DNA of 64,000 nucleotides from Bacteroidales bacterium. Lineage in GTDB: Bacteria; Bacteroidota; Bacteroidia; Bacteroidales; UBA932. The notes beneath the pieces were generated by a model. It worked only from the letters and a program-made list of their open reading frames with translations, did not search any database and had not been told where the DNA came from. Positions 10,355 to 21,600 of the stretch are shown here, piece after piece (the first letter of the stretch is position 1; every line of letters starts with the position of its first letter). The position numbers were made by a program, and so were the translations under genes. The DNA lies in the NCBI GenBank assembly GCA_011620605.1, contig WOYW01000015.1:62001-126000 (forward strand), read 5' to 3'.

Positions 10355-10699
10355 ATGAATATTAAAGAATCGGTCAGGGAATACCTGGATCTGAAATCAG
10401 ATGCATTTAAATTGGGACTGGTTGAGAATTTCAGCTTAGTCATAAACCAGTTTTTGGGCACCTTCCTGCTGATCCTTGTACTGATCACGGCATTGGTATT
10501 CCTGGCAACGGGAGCAAACAAATGGCTTGGGTTGGTACTGGATAACCCCATTGCAGCTTCATTCATTACAGGAGGCTTTTTTCTGCTTCTATTTCTTGTA
10601 TTATTCCTGTTTCGTAAAAAACTTTTTGTAAACAACTTCGTCCGTTTGTTTGCCAAAATGTTTTTTGAAGAAAAGGACCCCAACGCCAGGGAGGATTAG
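10355..10699 (+). CDS. Holin superfamily III-like membrane protein
   Basis: Amphipathic N-terminus (SVREYLDLKSDAFKLGLVE) plus two TM helices; gene context. Confidence 0.7.
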   Translation: MNIKESVREYLDLKSDAFKLGLVENFSLVINQFLGTFLLILVLITALVFLATGANKWLGLVLDNPIAASFITGGFFLLLFLVLFLFRKKLFVNNFVRLFAKMFFEEKDPNARED

Positions 10700-10702
10700 C
10701 CT

Positions 10703-10966
10703 ATGAAAAGCAGAAGAGCCATATATTCACGGATAACAACCATAGAACAACTCAGGGCGGAACGCAATTCGTTGGATTGGCATATAAAAGGTGTCGAAGA
10801 CCGTGCAAAAGACACGTTCTCGGGAAGTTTCGCAAAAGGCAAATTTTTACCTGAAGAAGGCAACGGCCTGCTCTCATGGCTCCCGTTGGTCATTCCCGTT
10901 GCAATTACAACCTTTACCCTGGTGAAACATCTTAACCGGTGCGTACAAAAAATCCGTAACCATTAG
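10703..10966 (+). CDS. Small hypothetical protein of the YtxH/holin cluster
   Basis: Short ORF tightly following the holin-like gene; one C-terminal hydrophobic segment. Confidence 0.6.
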   Translation: MKSRRAIYSRITTIEQLRAERNSLDWHIKGVEDRAKDTFSGSFAKGKFLPEEGNGLLSWLPLVIPVAITTFTLVKHLNRCVQKIRNH

Positions 10967-10973
10967 TATAACA

Positions 10974-12977
10974 ATGAAAACAATGAGAATTGCCTTTGCC
11001 TGCTTAGTAGGCATAGCAGGGTTTTCCTGTACCCAAAATCCAAAAGAGTCAAAAACACAGGAACAGGAATTCAAATACCTGGTAGATGAATTCGCAGATC
11101 TGAAAGTTATCCGGTATAAAGTACCGGGCTGGGACGATCTGACCTTACAGCAAAAATCCTTTATCTACTATATGGGAGAAGCCGCCAAATGCGGAAGGGA
11201 TATTTTCTGGGACCAGAATTTTAAACACAACCTGGAAGTCAGAAATGCTCTGGAAAACATCCTGGAATCATACACCAGCGATCGTGAAACCCCCGAATTC
11301 AAAGAATTTCTGATCTATGCCAAACGTGTCTTTTTCAGCAACGGTATTCACCATCACTATGCAGAAGAAAAGATTCTTCCCGGCTGCACGACAGAATACA
11401 TGAGGCATTTGCTTGAAAATTCACAGAACATCCCCGATGTAGACAGGATGGTTGCGATCATGTGCGATCCCGGATTATACAAAATGCGAAAAAGCTCCGG
11501 AAACGAGGGAGACCTCCTCCTGACATCTGCCACGAATTTTTACAGTGGTATAACGCGTGCCGAGGCCGAGGCTTTTTACCAGTCCCTGGAAGAGACCGGA
11601 GATCCGCGGCCGGTGGAATACGGACTGAACAGCAGACTCGTCAAAAAAGACGGAAAGATACTGGAAGAGACTTATACAACAGAAGGTCTTTACGGACCTG
11701 CCCTTCAACAGATATGCCACTGGCTGGAAAAAGCGGCAGAAGTGGCCGAAAGCCCCGAACAGGCTTCCTACCTTAAAACACTGATCAATTATTATCAAAC
11801 CGGAGACCTGGGACTGTGGGATGCATTTAATGTAGCCTGGGTACAGGATACGGATACAGAACTGGATTTTGTGAACGGCTTTGTTGAAGTATACGGAGAT
11901 CCCCTGGGAAGAAAAGGCTCGTGGGAAGGAAACGTGAATTATATAGATAAAGAAGCTTCCCAACGCACGGCCATCATCAGTGGGAATGCCCAATGGTTTG
12001 AGGACCACTCTCCCATCGATCCGCGTTTTAAGAAAGAAAATGTGACCGGCGTCTCGGCAAAAGTCATCAACGTGGCGATGCTTGGAGGCGATGCCTTCCC
12101 TTCCACTCCCATTGGCATCAACCTCCCCAACTCGGACTGGATCCGCAAGGAATACGGGTCCAAATCGGTGACCATTGCCAATATCACCAATGCCTACGAC
12201 AAAGCGGCAGAGGAATCGCCCAAAAACATGCTGGATGAATTTTCCTGGGATGAGGAGGAAATCGCATTGTTGAAAAAACACGGGACCCTTACCAGCAACC
12301 TACATACCGATCTGCATGAATGTCTGGGTCACGGATCGGGCCAGTTATTGCCCGGGGTATCTTCCAATGCGCTGCATGAATACAGTTCACCGCTGGAGGA
12401 AGCCCGTGCGGATCTTTTTGCCCTGTATTACCTGGGTGATCCCAAACTGGTGGAACTGGGGATCCTGCCCGTTACTACAGCTTACAAAGCAGAATACATC
12501 AATTACATACGTAACGGTTTATTTACTCAGCTGGTGCGTATTGAACCAGGAAAAAACATTACACAGGCTCATATGCAATGCCGCCAGCTGATATCTTCCT
12601 GGTGCCTGAAAAACGGTAATGCAATTGAAAGAAAGGTAAAAGACGGAAAGTCATACTTTGTAGTAAATGATTATCCTGGATTGCGTCAGCTCTTTGCCTC
12701 ATTACTTGCAGAGATCCAGCGCATCAAATCGGAAGGTGATTATGCAGCCGGGAAAGCTTTGGTGGAAGAGTATGCTGTAAAAGTGGATCAGGAACTCCAC
12801 AGGGAAGTCCTGGAACGTTATGCTTCCCTGAACTTAAAACCTTACGGCGGATTCCTTAATCCAAATATTATTCCGGTGTATGACAAAAAAGGCAGACTCA
12901 AAGACCTGGAACTGGAATACGCCTCGGATTTCCTGGAACAGCACATCTCCTACGGCAGGGCCTACGGTTTTTTGTAG
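10974..12977 (+). CDS. M49 dipeptidyl-peptidase III-like metallopeptidase, lipoprotein
   Basis: HECLGHGSGQ (HEXXGH) plus EEARADLFALYYL; Cys near N-terminus. Confidence 0.9.
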   Translation: MKTMRIAFACLVGIAGFSCTQNPKESKTQEQEFKYLVDEFADLKVIRYKVPGWDDLTLQQKSFIYYMGEAAKCGRDIFWDQNFKHNLEVRNALENILESYTSDRETPEFKEFLIYAKRVFFSNGIHHHYAEEKILPGCTTEYMRHLLENSQNIPDVDRMVAIMCDPGLYKMRKSSGNEGDLLLTSATNFYSGITRAEAEAFYQSLEETGDPRPVEYGLNSRLVKKDGKILEETYTTEGLYGPALQQICHWLEKAAEVAESPEQASYLKTLINYYQTGDLGLWDAFNVAWVQDTDTELDFVNGFVEVYGDPLGRKGSWEGNVNYIDKEASQRTAIISGNAQWFEDHSPIDPRFKKENVTGVSAKVINVAMLGGDAFPSTPIGINLPNSDWIRKEYGSKSVTIANITNAYDKAAEESPKNMLDEFSWDEEEIALLKKHGTLTSNLHTDLHECLGHGSGQLLPGVSSNALHEYSSPLEEARADLFALYYLGDPKLVELGILPVTTAYKAEYINYIRNGLFTQLVRIEPGKNITQAHMQCRQLISSWCLKNGNAIERKVKDGKSYFVVNDYPGLRQLFASLLAEIQRIKSEGDYAAGKALVEEYAVKVDQELHREVLERYASLNLKPYGGFLNPNIIPVYDKKGRLKDLELEYASDFLEQHISYGRAYGFL

Positions 12978-13489
12978 TTGAACAATTCCTCGGTGGCCAG
13001 GGAAATCTTGGTCACCGAAAAATTTTTCCCTTCGGGAAATACCCGGGAAGAATCGTTCAGTGTATTTAGATCCACACAGTCTTGTTTGTATTTTCCTTAG
13101 TCGTATTCAAAAGACTTGTTGGTGATCTCATTCAGCTGATCCGAATTAAGCTGTGTGGCTTCTTCCCGGGTAATAATCCGTGTCATGGTTGCTTTTGTCC
13201 TGACCCCGCGGGTTTTAGTATTCCAGAAAGGAGCGTTTATATGGTGCCCGTAAGTGATCAGGGTAACTACAGGTACATTCAGGTGTTTGACAAGTTTACC
13301 TAACGACGGGGGCAGTACCGCATTGGTACCGCAAAGTGAATACCTGGCTTCAGGATAAACGGCAGCTATCTTGCCTCTTTCCACAACCGTTTTCAAATGA
13401 CGAATGAGAGCAATATCGTTGGTAAATTTGCGTTTTCCGATGCATCCTATACGCCGCATGAGCCATTCCTTTCCAATAAAGCCGTCCAT
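12962..13489 (-). pseudogene. Remnant of a PlsC-like lysophospholipid acyltransferase
   Basis: Frame reads MDGFIGKEWLMRRIGCIGKRKF...YPEARYS...NKSFEYD*GKYKQDCVDLNTLNDSSRVFPEGKNFSVTKISLATEELFNYKKP*; catalytic HX4D region absent, one in-frame TAA, internal segment missing. Confidence 0.8.
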
Positions 13490-13534
13490 ATTTATTTTAT
13501 TGATCTTAGTTAGGAAAATTTATATATGCTTTAT

Positions 13535-13566
13535 ATAAAAAAAAGCACCCCTGAAGGTGCTCTTTT
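13535..13566 (-). terminator. Rho-independent-like terminator after susD
   Basis: AGCACC-loop-GGTGCT stem followed on the - strand by a T-tract. Confidence 0.75.
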
Positions 13567-13584
13567 AATAAGTCGTAAAAAGCT

Positions 13585-15051
13585 TTAATTCACTCCCGTA
13601 CGGGTGTCAAACCACATTTGTTTTCCCCAGAGTTCGTCGTTTACGTCACTCATGGGGCCGGCAGAGTTGGCCCCGTTAAGAGTACCTTCTACCAACGGAT
13701 AGGGATAACGCAGAGGAGGAGTGTTGTGACCGGTATAACCGCATTCTTCCATGGAACTGGCAATGTGATGCGTTGTGGGAATGCCGGTTTTCCTGTATAA
13801 CGACCAGGTTTCCATACCCTGTTTGAACAGGCATATCCATTCCTGGAGGTAGATCTGGTCAAGAGTCCCGTCAAAGGCAGCATCTCCGGCCAGGTAAGCG
13901 GCAGCCTCATCGGCTACACCGTTTTCATCCAAAGAGACAGTTACCCCTGCTTCATAAGCGTTCTGTGCACTTACGCGTACATTCCAGCCCCTGGCAGCAG
14001 CTTCTGCAAGGTGGAAATGTGTTTCAGCTGCCCGGAAAATGGGAGAGAAACCGGCCAGATCCTCACGGAAACGCGGTCCTATAAGTGAATACTTCATAGC
14101 ATGACCTGTAGTAATGGCATCGGGACCGCCAATTTCACAACCTTCGTATTCGCCGTAACCGTTAGGCTGGGCATATATGGGAAGACGCGGGTCATTCAGG
14201 TCTTTCAACACATTGACCAGAATATCGGAAACGCAATGGTCATCACGCGTCCGGAAGTCATCTGCCCAGGGTTCATAATAAGGAGACGTGCCCGGCCACC
14301 AGAAAAATGCGTTCTGGCTGTTTTCGGTAATAAGAGGGTACTTGGAAGGATTCCCGGCAATTTCTTCGGCTACCTGTTTTGCCATAGTGGGATTGACATT
14401 GGCAATACGCATGGCCATACGCAAACGCAGGGAGTTGGCCAGACGCAACCAGGCATCCGTATCGCCAAAGAAAAGGATATCTCCTATACCCAGATCATCA
14501 GGACCTCCTGCACTTAAACCGTCAGCCGCTTCTTTCAGCAAATCCATAAGTGCCGGGTATATTTCTTCCTGGGTATCGTATTTTGGGGCTACAATACCCT
14601 GATCCAGACCTATGGCTTCCGAATACGGGAGGTCACGCCACCTGTCCGTGCCTAATTGCATAATTACTGCTTCCCAGATCTTGGCCACGTTTTCCATGTT
14701 GGTAAGTCCTTCTTCAGCCGCCCTGTTCCTTACATCTCTGACATTGTTCATGGTTATGTAGAGGTAATGCCAATTGTTGGCTACGACCGTGGAACGGGTT
14801 ACATAACGGGCTTCGTCAATATACTGTTTCTTTGCCAGATGTCCGCCATAAGTACTGGGTTCGTTCATGTCCGCCCAGGCATCAAAATAAGTATCACAGG
14901 TATACCTGATGCAATATGCCAGTACGTTGGTAATGGGAGCATCGGCAGAAGCATTGGGGTTCGTATTGATTTTATCAAAATCTTTTGTACACCCCATCAA
15001 TAATACACCAAAAACGGCGATTACAGAAAATTTTATAATTTGTGTTTTCAT
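13585..15051 (-). CDS. SusD/RagB-family outer membrane lipoprotein
   Basis: Lipobox LLMGC, TKDFDKINTNPN, TDRWRDLPYSEA. Confidence 0.92.
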   Translation of the reverse strand: MKTQIIKFSVIAVFGVLLMGCTKDFDKINTNPNASADAPITNVLAYCIRYTCDTYFDAWADMNEPSTYGGHLAKKQYIDEARYVTRSTVVANNWHYLYITMNNVRDVRNRAAEEGLTNMENVAKIWEAVIMQLGTDRWRDLPYSEAIGLDQGIVAPKYDTQEEIYPALMDLLKEAADGLSAGGPDDLGIGDILFFGDTDAWLRLANSLRLRMAMRIANVNPTMAKQVAEEIAGNPSKYPLITENSQNAFFWWPGTSPYYEPWADDFRTRDDHCVSDILVNVLKDLNDPRLPIYAQPNGYGEYEGCEIGGPDAITTGHAMKYSLIGPRFREDLAGFSPIFRAAETHFHLAEAAARGWNVRVSAQNAYEAGVTVSLDENGVADEAAAYLAGDAAFDGTLDQIYLQEWICLFKQGMETWSLYRKTGIPTTHHIASSMEECGYTGHNTPPLRYPYPLVEGTLNGANSAGPMSDVNDELWGKQMWFDTRTGVN

Positions 15052-15069
15052 ATCTTCAATTATTTGGGG

Positions 15070-18000
15070 TTAGAAAGTCAGACCTACTTTAAGACCAATG
15101 CTGCGGGTTGGCATAAACGAATTGGATTCAATACCCACACCGCTGTTCCCGGAATTTACACTTGATTCCGGATCAACTCTGGCAATATTGGACTTGTGCA
15201 ACCATAAAATAGCTACATTATTTCCTACTATGGATACGTTAAAAGCTTTTATAATGCTGCTCCGGGTAAATTTGGAAGCAGGAATGGTATAAGTGATGTA
15301 AAAGTCTTTCAGCTTAAAGTAAGAACCGTCAAATACAGAGTAAGAACGGTTGCTGTAGAAATCAGAGAAAGCAGAAGTGGGAGCGACCACTATGTCGTTG
15401 ACCGAACCATCCTCCTTCACAAAATTCCGGTCTGTCAAAATATCTTTACCGAAGATCACACCATTTTCACGCACTCCGTTGGCTGCTGTATAATCGTATA
15501 TACCCGTGTAACTACCGAACATTTGAGAAACTGAGAACACATCCCCTCCTTTGCGGAAGTCAAACATTACGCCCGCAGAAAGGTTTTTCCAACGGAAGTC
15601 CATGTTTAAACCGGCCATCCAGTCAGGATTTACATTACCAAGGATTTTGGTTTCACGTTTGGCCCTACCGTTTGCTCCTACTATGATATTTCCGTCATCG
15701 TCGGTAACGGATCCCGTTCCGTAAATGGCACCCCAGGGTTCGCCTACGCGTGCCTGAGTGTAAACTGACCAGGAAGAACCGATATTGTAAGTTGTAATAA
15801 GCTGGTTAGTAGCTTCATCCTGATACAGGGAAATGATCTTACTTTGGTCTTTCGCCCAGTTAAGAGTGATATTCCAACTGAAATCACCAGTTCTGACAGG
15901 AGTTGCAGTCAATTGAATCTCAACACCCTTGTTGTTGATCTCACCCGCATTGATCTTCATTGAACTGTAGCCCGTTGACCGGGACACATCAACTGAAAGG
16001 ATCTGGTCTGTAGTGTTTTTGTTGTACAAGGCTACGTCAAATCCAAGGCGGTTGTCAAAAAATCTGGCTTCCAGACCGACTTCAGCCGTTTCAACAGACT
16101 CGGGCCTTAATCCTGCCGGCGGATATGTTGTGGGATTGTAGAACTGTCCGGCACCGTGAATATTATATCCTGCAGAGGAATAATACCTGTCTGTCTGGTA
16201 TGCGCCAGTAGCTGCACCAATCTTTGCCCAGCCCCCGCGCAATTTCAAAAATTCAAGCACGGAACCTTTGAGGACAGGGAAAGTTTCGGTAATGATCCAA
16301 CTGCCCGAAACCGACGGGTAGAAGAAAGGATCGGCGATGGTGGAACTCCAGTCGTTACGTGCCGAGGCGTCTATATACAACATCCCCTTGAACCCGAGTG
16401 AAAGGTTGCCATAAACCGAGTTGGAGCGTATATGGGACCCTCCCATACTTGTGCCCGGACTTCCAGCAACATTGGAGATGGTGAACAGACCCGGGACGAT
16501 CAGGGCAGCAGCGGTAAGGGATGAAGTCTGATAGTTCAGATCCCTGTAATTGGCACCCAGAACTGCATTTACACTAAACACATTATCCCCGAAAGTTTTG
16601 TCAAAATAAGCCAGAAAGTCTGCGTTGAGTTCAGCATTTTTCCTGTTATATGACCAAAAACCGCCATCGGGATAATCCGTATGGTAAAGAACTACCTGTT
16701 TGGTATAAGTGTCGTAATAATCGTATCCCAGCCTGCCTTCAAACCTCAGCCAGCTTGTAGGCTTAATCCACAATGAAGTTTTTCCGAAGAAACGGTTGCG
16801 TTCAAAACTGTTCGTATTGTAATACATGGTGTAATACGGATTCTGGTGATAATCCGGACACCAGCTGTAAGGCTTACCGGTATAAGGGTCATTCCCTTTA
16901 TCGTACAGATTTTTTAAAGATTCCATATTTACCTGGCGGCCAAACCATTGCAACAATGACTGCAAGGGGTTTCCCGCATTGTAAGCACCTTGGGGCAGGT
17001 TCTCGCTTTGAGTTCTGGTATAATTCATAGCCAGGTCAAAAGACAGGTATTTGTTAATGTCCACGTTCGTGTTCATTTGAGCAGAAACCCTCTTCTGATC
17101 TGTATTGGGCAGGGTCCCTTTTTGATCCCTGAATCCCAGAGAGGCACGTGTGGAAGCTCTGCTGGTTTTGGTTACCACGGATATGTTATGACTCTGGGAA
17201 TAACCCGTTTTAAAGAAGCTCTTTATATTATCGGGATGTGAGATCCACGGAGTTGCCTGGTGAACGCCGTTATTGTAAGGACTGTCCCATTGGGGAATGT
17301 TCAGACCTATGTCCAGACGAGGTCCCCAGCTTTCATCTGCTCCAAAATATCCGGATAGATCATTGTAGCCCAGTTCATTATATACCCAATCCGCATAAGT
17401 TCCGTTGTAGCCGCTTTTCTTAAACTCATATTCGGCTCCTTCATACCCTTGTCCATAAAGGTTCTGGAGAGGAGGCAGGTTGTATACGTTGTCTACTGTA
17501 ATACTTCCGTTATAGGTAACAGACAACCCTTCTCTGGCTGCTTTCCCGGATTTTGTTGTGATCAGGACGACACCGTTACCGGCACGCATTCCGTACAAGG
17601 CAGCAGAACCTCCTTTCAATACCGATATATTTTCTATGTCTTCCGGATTGATATCGTACAAACCCGAACCGTAGTCAACGTAACCCACCATGTAATTATC
17701 GTTGGCGATGGGAATACCATCCACCACAATCATAGGTTCGTTGCCACTAAGTGATGAATTCCCCCTGACTACTATACGTGAGGAAGCCCCTATGGCGCCC
17801 CCTGCCTGGGTTACCTGCATGCCGGCTACACGCCCGGAAAGTGCGGAAGAAACATTCAGGTGACCTGATTTTGTTATTTCTTCTGCTTTTACGTCCTGAA
17901 TAGCTGCCCCTATGGACTTCCTTTCCCTTGTAATACCGAGTGCGGTGACAATGACTTCATCCAGTACATTGGCGGCACGCATCTCTACATTGATTAATGA

Positions 18001-18267
18001 ACGATCGTTAACTGATACTTCCACAGTCACATATCCCACATAGCTGAATACTAATACAGCTTCGGGATCACATGTGAGGGTGTAATTACCGTCGTTGTCG
18101 GTAATGAATGTGGTGCGTTCTCCCTGAACAAGGATCGTAGCACCAGGGAGCGGCTGACCGTCAACCGCATCCGTAACCTTACCCGTTACCTGGATATTCT
18201 GCGCCAGGGCAATGGTACAGAACCCCAGAAACAAGCAGGTCAGGATAGTTTTGGTTTTTTTCATCAT
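15070..18267 (-). CDS. SusC/RagA-family TonB-linked outer membrane protein
   Basis: CarboxypepD-like domain, VTALGITRERKSIGAA plug, ENISVLKGGSAALYGMRAGNGVVLITTK. Confidence 0.96.
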   Translation of the reverse strand: MMKKTKTILTCLFLGFCTIALAQNIQVTGKVTDAVDGQPLPGATILVQGERTTFITDNDGNYTLTCDPEAVLVFSYVGYVTVEVSVNDRSLINVEMRAANVLDEVIVTALGITRERKSIGAAIQDVKAEEITKSGHLNVSSALSGRVAGMQVTQAGGAIGASSRIVVRGNSSLSGNEPMIVVDGIPIANDNYMVGYVDYGSGLYDINPEDIENISVLKGGSAALYGMRAGNGVVLITTKSGKAAREGLSVTYNGSITVDNVYNLPPLQNLYGQGYEGAEYEFKKSGYNGTYADWVYNELGYNDLSGYFGADESWGPRLDIGLNIPQWDSPYNNGVHQATPWISHPDNIKSFFKTGYSQSHNISVVTKTSRASTRASLGFRDQKGTLPNTDQKRVSAQMNTNVDINKYLSFDLAMNYTRTQSENLPQGAYNAGNPLQSLLQWFGRQVNMESLKNLYDKGNDPYTGKPYSWCPDYHQNPYYTMYYNTNSFERNRFFGKTSLWIKPTSWLRFEGRLGYDYYDTYTKQVVLYHTDYPDGGFWSYNRKNAELNADFLAYFDKTFGDNVFSVNAVLGANYRDLNYQTSSLTAAALIVPGLFTISNVAGSPGTSMGGSHIRSNSVYGNLSLGFKGMLYIDASARNDWSSTIADPFFYPSVSGSWIITETFPVLKGSVLEFLKLRGGWAKIGAATGAYQTDRYYSSAGYNIHGAGQFYNPTTYPPAGLRPESVETAEVGLEARFFDNRLGFDVALYNKNTTDQILSVDVSRSTGYSSMKINAGEINNKGVEIQLTATPVRTGDFSWNITLNWAKDQSKIISLYQDEATNQLITTYNIGSSWSVYTQARVGEPWGAIYGTGSVTDDDGNIIVGANGRAKRETKILGNVNPDWMAGLNMDFRWKNLSAGVMFDFRKGGDVFSVSQMFGSYTGIYDYTAANGVRENGVIFGKDILTDRNFVKEDGSVNDIVVAPTSAFSDFYSNRSYSVFDGSYFKLKDFYITYTIPASKFTRSSIIKAFNVSIVGNNVAILWLHKSNIARVDPESSVNSGNSGVGIESNSFMPTRSIGLKVGLTF

Positions 18268-18311
18268 TAGATAATTTAGGTTAAAAGAATTAGGTTATGT
18301 GGATTATACTT

Positions 18312-18319
18312 CAAATTTA
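18312..18319 (-). promoter_or_regulatory. Putative -7 box (TAAATTTG on - strand) for the left SusCD pair
   Basis: TAnnTTTG; TTG about 20 nt upstream; leader about 40 nt. Confidence 0.5.
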
Positions 18320-18571
18320 TATAAATTTATTGTAAAGAACAATTTTTTATAATTGCTTGACTTCAATAATTTAAAGATAGTGTTTTTATAAAATTATGCG
18401 ACGAAATTAGTGTTTCGATTACAATTTGAAAGATAGTACTGACAAACAATCCCAAATAATACATATCCATCCTTACCTGAATAAGATTGTAAAAGACCTG
18501 TATTCTTAATGGTATTACAGTCTGTAAGCGATAATACAACACGAAAAGGTTTCGAAATTCAAAAAATTGCA

Positions 18572-18579
18572 TATCTTTG
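18572..18579 (+). promoter_or_regulatory. Putative promoter (TTTCG-N17-TATCTTTG) for the right SusCD pair
   Basis: TATCTTTG -7 box; -33-like element at 18550-18554. Confidence 0.55.
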
Positions 18580-18653
18580 TAAACAACATATTAATATATG
18601 AATTAGTATAATATAAACCCTATAAACTATTTACTAACCTAAAAACAAGACAG

Positions 18654-21600
18654 ATGAAAAAAATCCTTTTATTGACTTTGTCAGTCATGATGGGGTTCAC
18701 AGCATTGTTTGCACAAGAGCGGGTAACCGGAACGGTCATCTCCTCTGAGGATGGTGCTCCAATACCCTACGTGACAGTAGTTGTAGCTGGAACAACTATT
18801 ACCTCGCAAACCAATTTGGATGGTGTGTATTCCATTAACGTGCCTACTGGCAGCAATACCCTCCGTTTTTCTTTCGTGGGGATGCAGACAGTAATTGCAG
18901 AAATCAACGGCAGAGCAGTTGTTGACGTAACAATGTATCCTGAAGCCATCGCTTTGGAAGATGTTGTGGTAATTGCTTACGGTACAGCAAAAAAAGAGTC
19001 GCTGACGGGTTCTGCAACCGTTCTTGACAACAAAAAATTATCAAAACGTGTTGTCTCCAATGTCACAAAAGCTTTGGACGGCCTTTCCACCGGTGTCATT
19101 ACCACATCCGGTTCCGGGCAGCCCGGTTCAGGCTCCTCTGTGATTATCCGTGGATACGGTTCCATTAATGCAAGCCAGACTCCATTATATGTTGTAGATG
19201 GGATCCCCTTCAACGGTTCACTGAATTCTATTAACCCTGCAGACATAGAAAGCATGACCGTTTTGAAAGATGCTTCCTCAGGAGCCCTGTACGGTGCACG
19301 TGGAGCCAACGGCGTCATCATGATAACCACAAAGAGGGCAACGGCGGAAAAAGTAAGTATTACCTATAACGGCAGCGCCGGTATTTCCAACCGGGCCCTC
19401 AAACGTTATAACATGGTAGACCAAAGGGAATTCGTAAATATGACCTATGAATCCCTGCGTAACTCATACACTTTTGATAACGGTTACCCATGGGAAGTTG
19501 CATCACAATATGCCATGGAAGACTTATCAACCGCTTTGGGAGGAGAGATTTACAATCCCTTTAAGAACTACACATGGGAAACCGTGATAGACCCCGCAAC
19601 CGGAGCTGTAAGGGCAGATGCCATATCAGCCTATGATGAAAACTGGATGGACGAAATCACCCACCTGAATGCGTTTCGACACGAACACCAGCTTACTGTA
19701 TCTGGCGGCAGCGCCAGGACCAAAGCCCTGATGTCCCTCGGATTCCTGGATGAAGACGGTATTTTGAAAACTACTTCCTTCCAACGTTTCACCGGCCGTG
19801 CCAATGTGGACAGCCAGGTAAACGACTGGGTAAAAGCAGGCCTGAATCTATCCACAGCCATGACGTCTTCCAACTCCTCGGGTTACACGGGATCTGCCTA
19901 TGCAAACGTGTGGTACAGTGCCCAGTTCATGGCGCCAATTTACCCCGTATGGCTAAAAGACGATAACGGAAACGATTTACTGGACGAACTGGGAAACAAA
20001 CAACTTGACTATGGAGTTACCCGGCCCAATCTGAATGACTTCAGCAGTGTTGGTACACTTTACGATGACAAATTCCTCAATACAGGTGACAACGTCAGTG
20101 GTCGTACCTACCTGGCTATTGGGTCAGACCAGGATAGTGCCGGATGGCTGAAAGGCCTTAAGTTGACGGCTAACTTTGGCTTCGACTACGTATCCTCCAA
20201 TAGTACAACATTTTACAACATGTACCATGGAAACGCCGCCAGTTCCAACGGACGTCTTACCAAGAGCGTGGGCCGAACTTTTAGCTTCACCTTCAACCAG
20301 CTGCTGACATGGGACCGCAGCTTTGGTGACCATACTTTTAACCTGCTTGCAGGCCACGAGTATTACAATTATTCATACAGTTATCTGACAGCCCAGAAAA
20401 CCAACCTGGTAGATGGAATATTAGAACTGCGTCCCGGTACGACCATTGCTGATGCCGACTCCTATTCCAATAAGTACAGGATAGAATCCTATCTGTCCCG
20501 TTTCAATTACAACTACAAAGACAGGTATTATTTCTCGGCTTCCTTCCGTACCGACGGTACTTCACGTTTCTACAAAGACAGCCGCTGGGGTAATTTCTGG
20601 TCAGTAGGTGCCAACTGGCGCATTTCACAGGAAAACTTCATGAAGAACGTGTCCTGGGTTAGTAACCTGGCCCTGAAAGTCAGTTACGGAGTGCAAGGTA
20701 ATGATGACCTGGGAACCCTTTATGCATGGCAAAGTTTCTACGACCTGGGTTATCCCAACGCAGGGTTTACAGGAGCCATGATCTCTTCACTGGAAAACAA
20801 AGACCTCAAATGGGAGAAAAACGCCAACTTTAACGTTGGATTGGATGCCAGGTTGTTCGGCGGCCGGTTAGATATGAGTATAGAATATTTCAACCGCCTG
20901 ACTTCAGATATGTTGCTGAGCTATCCCATGGCACTTTCAACCGGTTTTACCGGATACGATGCCAACGTGGGAACTATGGTCAACAAAGGGTTAGAGATGA
21001 CTCTTTCTGCCCAACTGATTGATACCAGAGATTTTGGATGGAGAGTTACATTGCTGGGATCCAGGGTAAATAACGAAATCCTGGAACTGACAGAGGATGC
21101 CCCTGAAATCGTCAGCGGCATCTATATCTACAAAGAAGGTTTGCCGATCAGAACATTCTACATGGCAAAATCCGCCGGGGTTGACCCCGCCAACGGTGCA
21201 CAGCTATACTGGGTATATGACGAAAAAGATGAGAACGGAAATCCCATAGATCCTTATATCAGTTCCGACTATGGCAAGGCTGCAACCAGTAAATGGTACC
21301 ACGGGAGCCGTATCCCGGACCTATATGGAAGTGCAAGCATGGAGCTGACTTTCTTCAACAGCATTGACCTGAGTGTCATGACCACCTATTCCGTAGGAGG
21401 CTTAATGTATGACGGCTTGTATGTCGGAGCTATGAATCCTATGTACACTGGAAACACATGGAATAAGAACGCATTGCGCCGCTGGCAGAAACCCGGTGAC
21501 GTAACAGACGTTCCCCGTGCCGGCATTAACGCAAAGTACACTGCATCCGATGCCTACCTGATAGATGCGTCGTATTTTGCTATCAAGAACATTACTCTGG

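Noticed and set aside
10355-10699. Phage holin as evidence of a prophage
   Set aside because: No integrase, terminase, capsid or tail genes nearby; this holin-like family is common in chromosomal YtxH clusters.
11475-12281. 268-aa - strand ORF antisense to the M49 peptidase
   Set aside because: Shadow of a gene with intact HECLGH motif; low-complexity, no recognisable start context.
18363-18572. 69-aa ORF in the SusC/SusC divergent intergenic region
   Set aside because: AT-rich regulatory spacer, overlaps the likely promoter, no domain signal.
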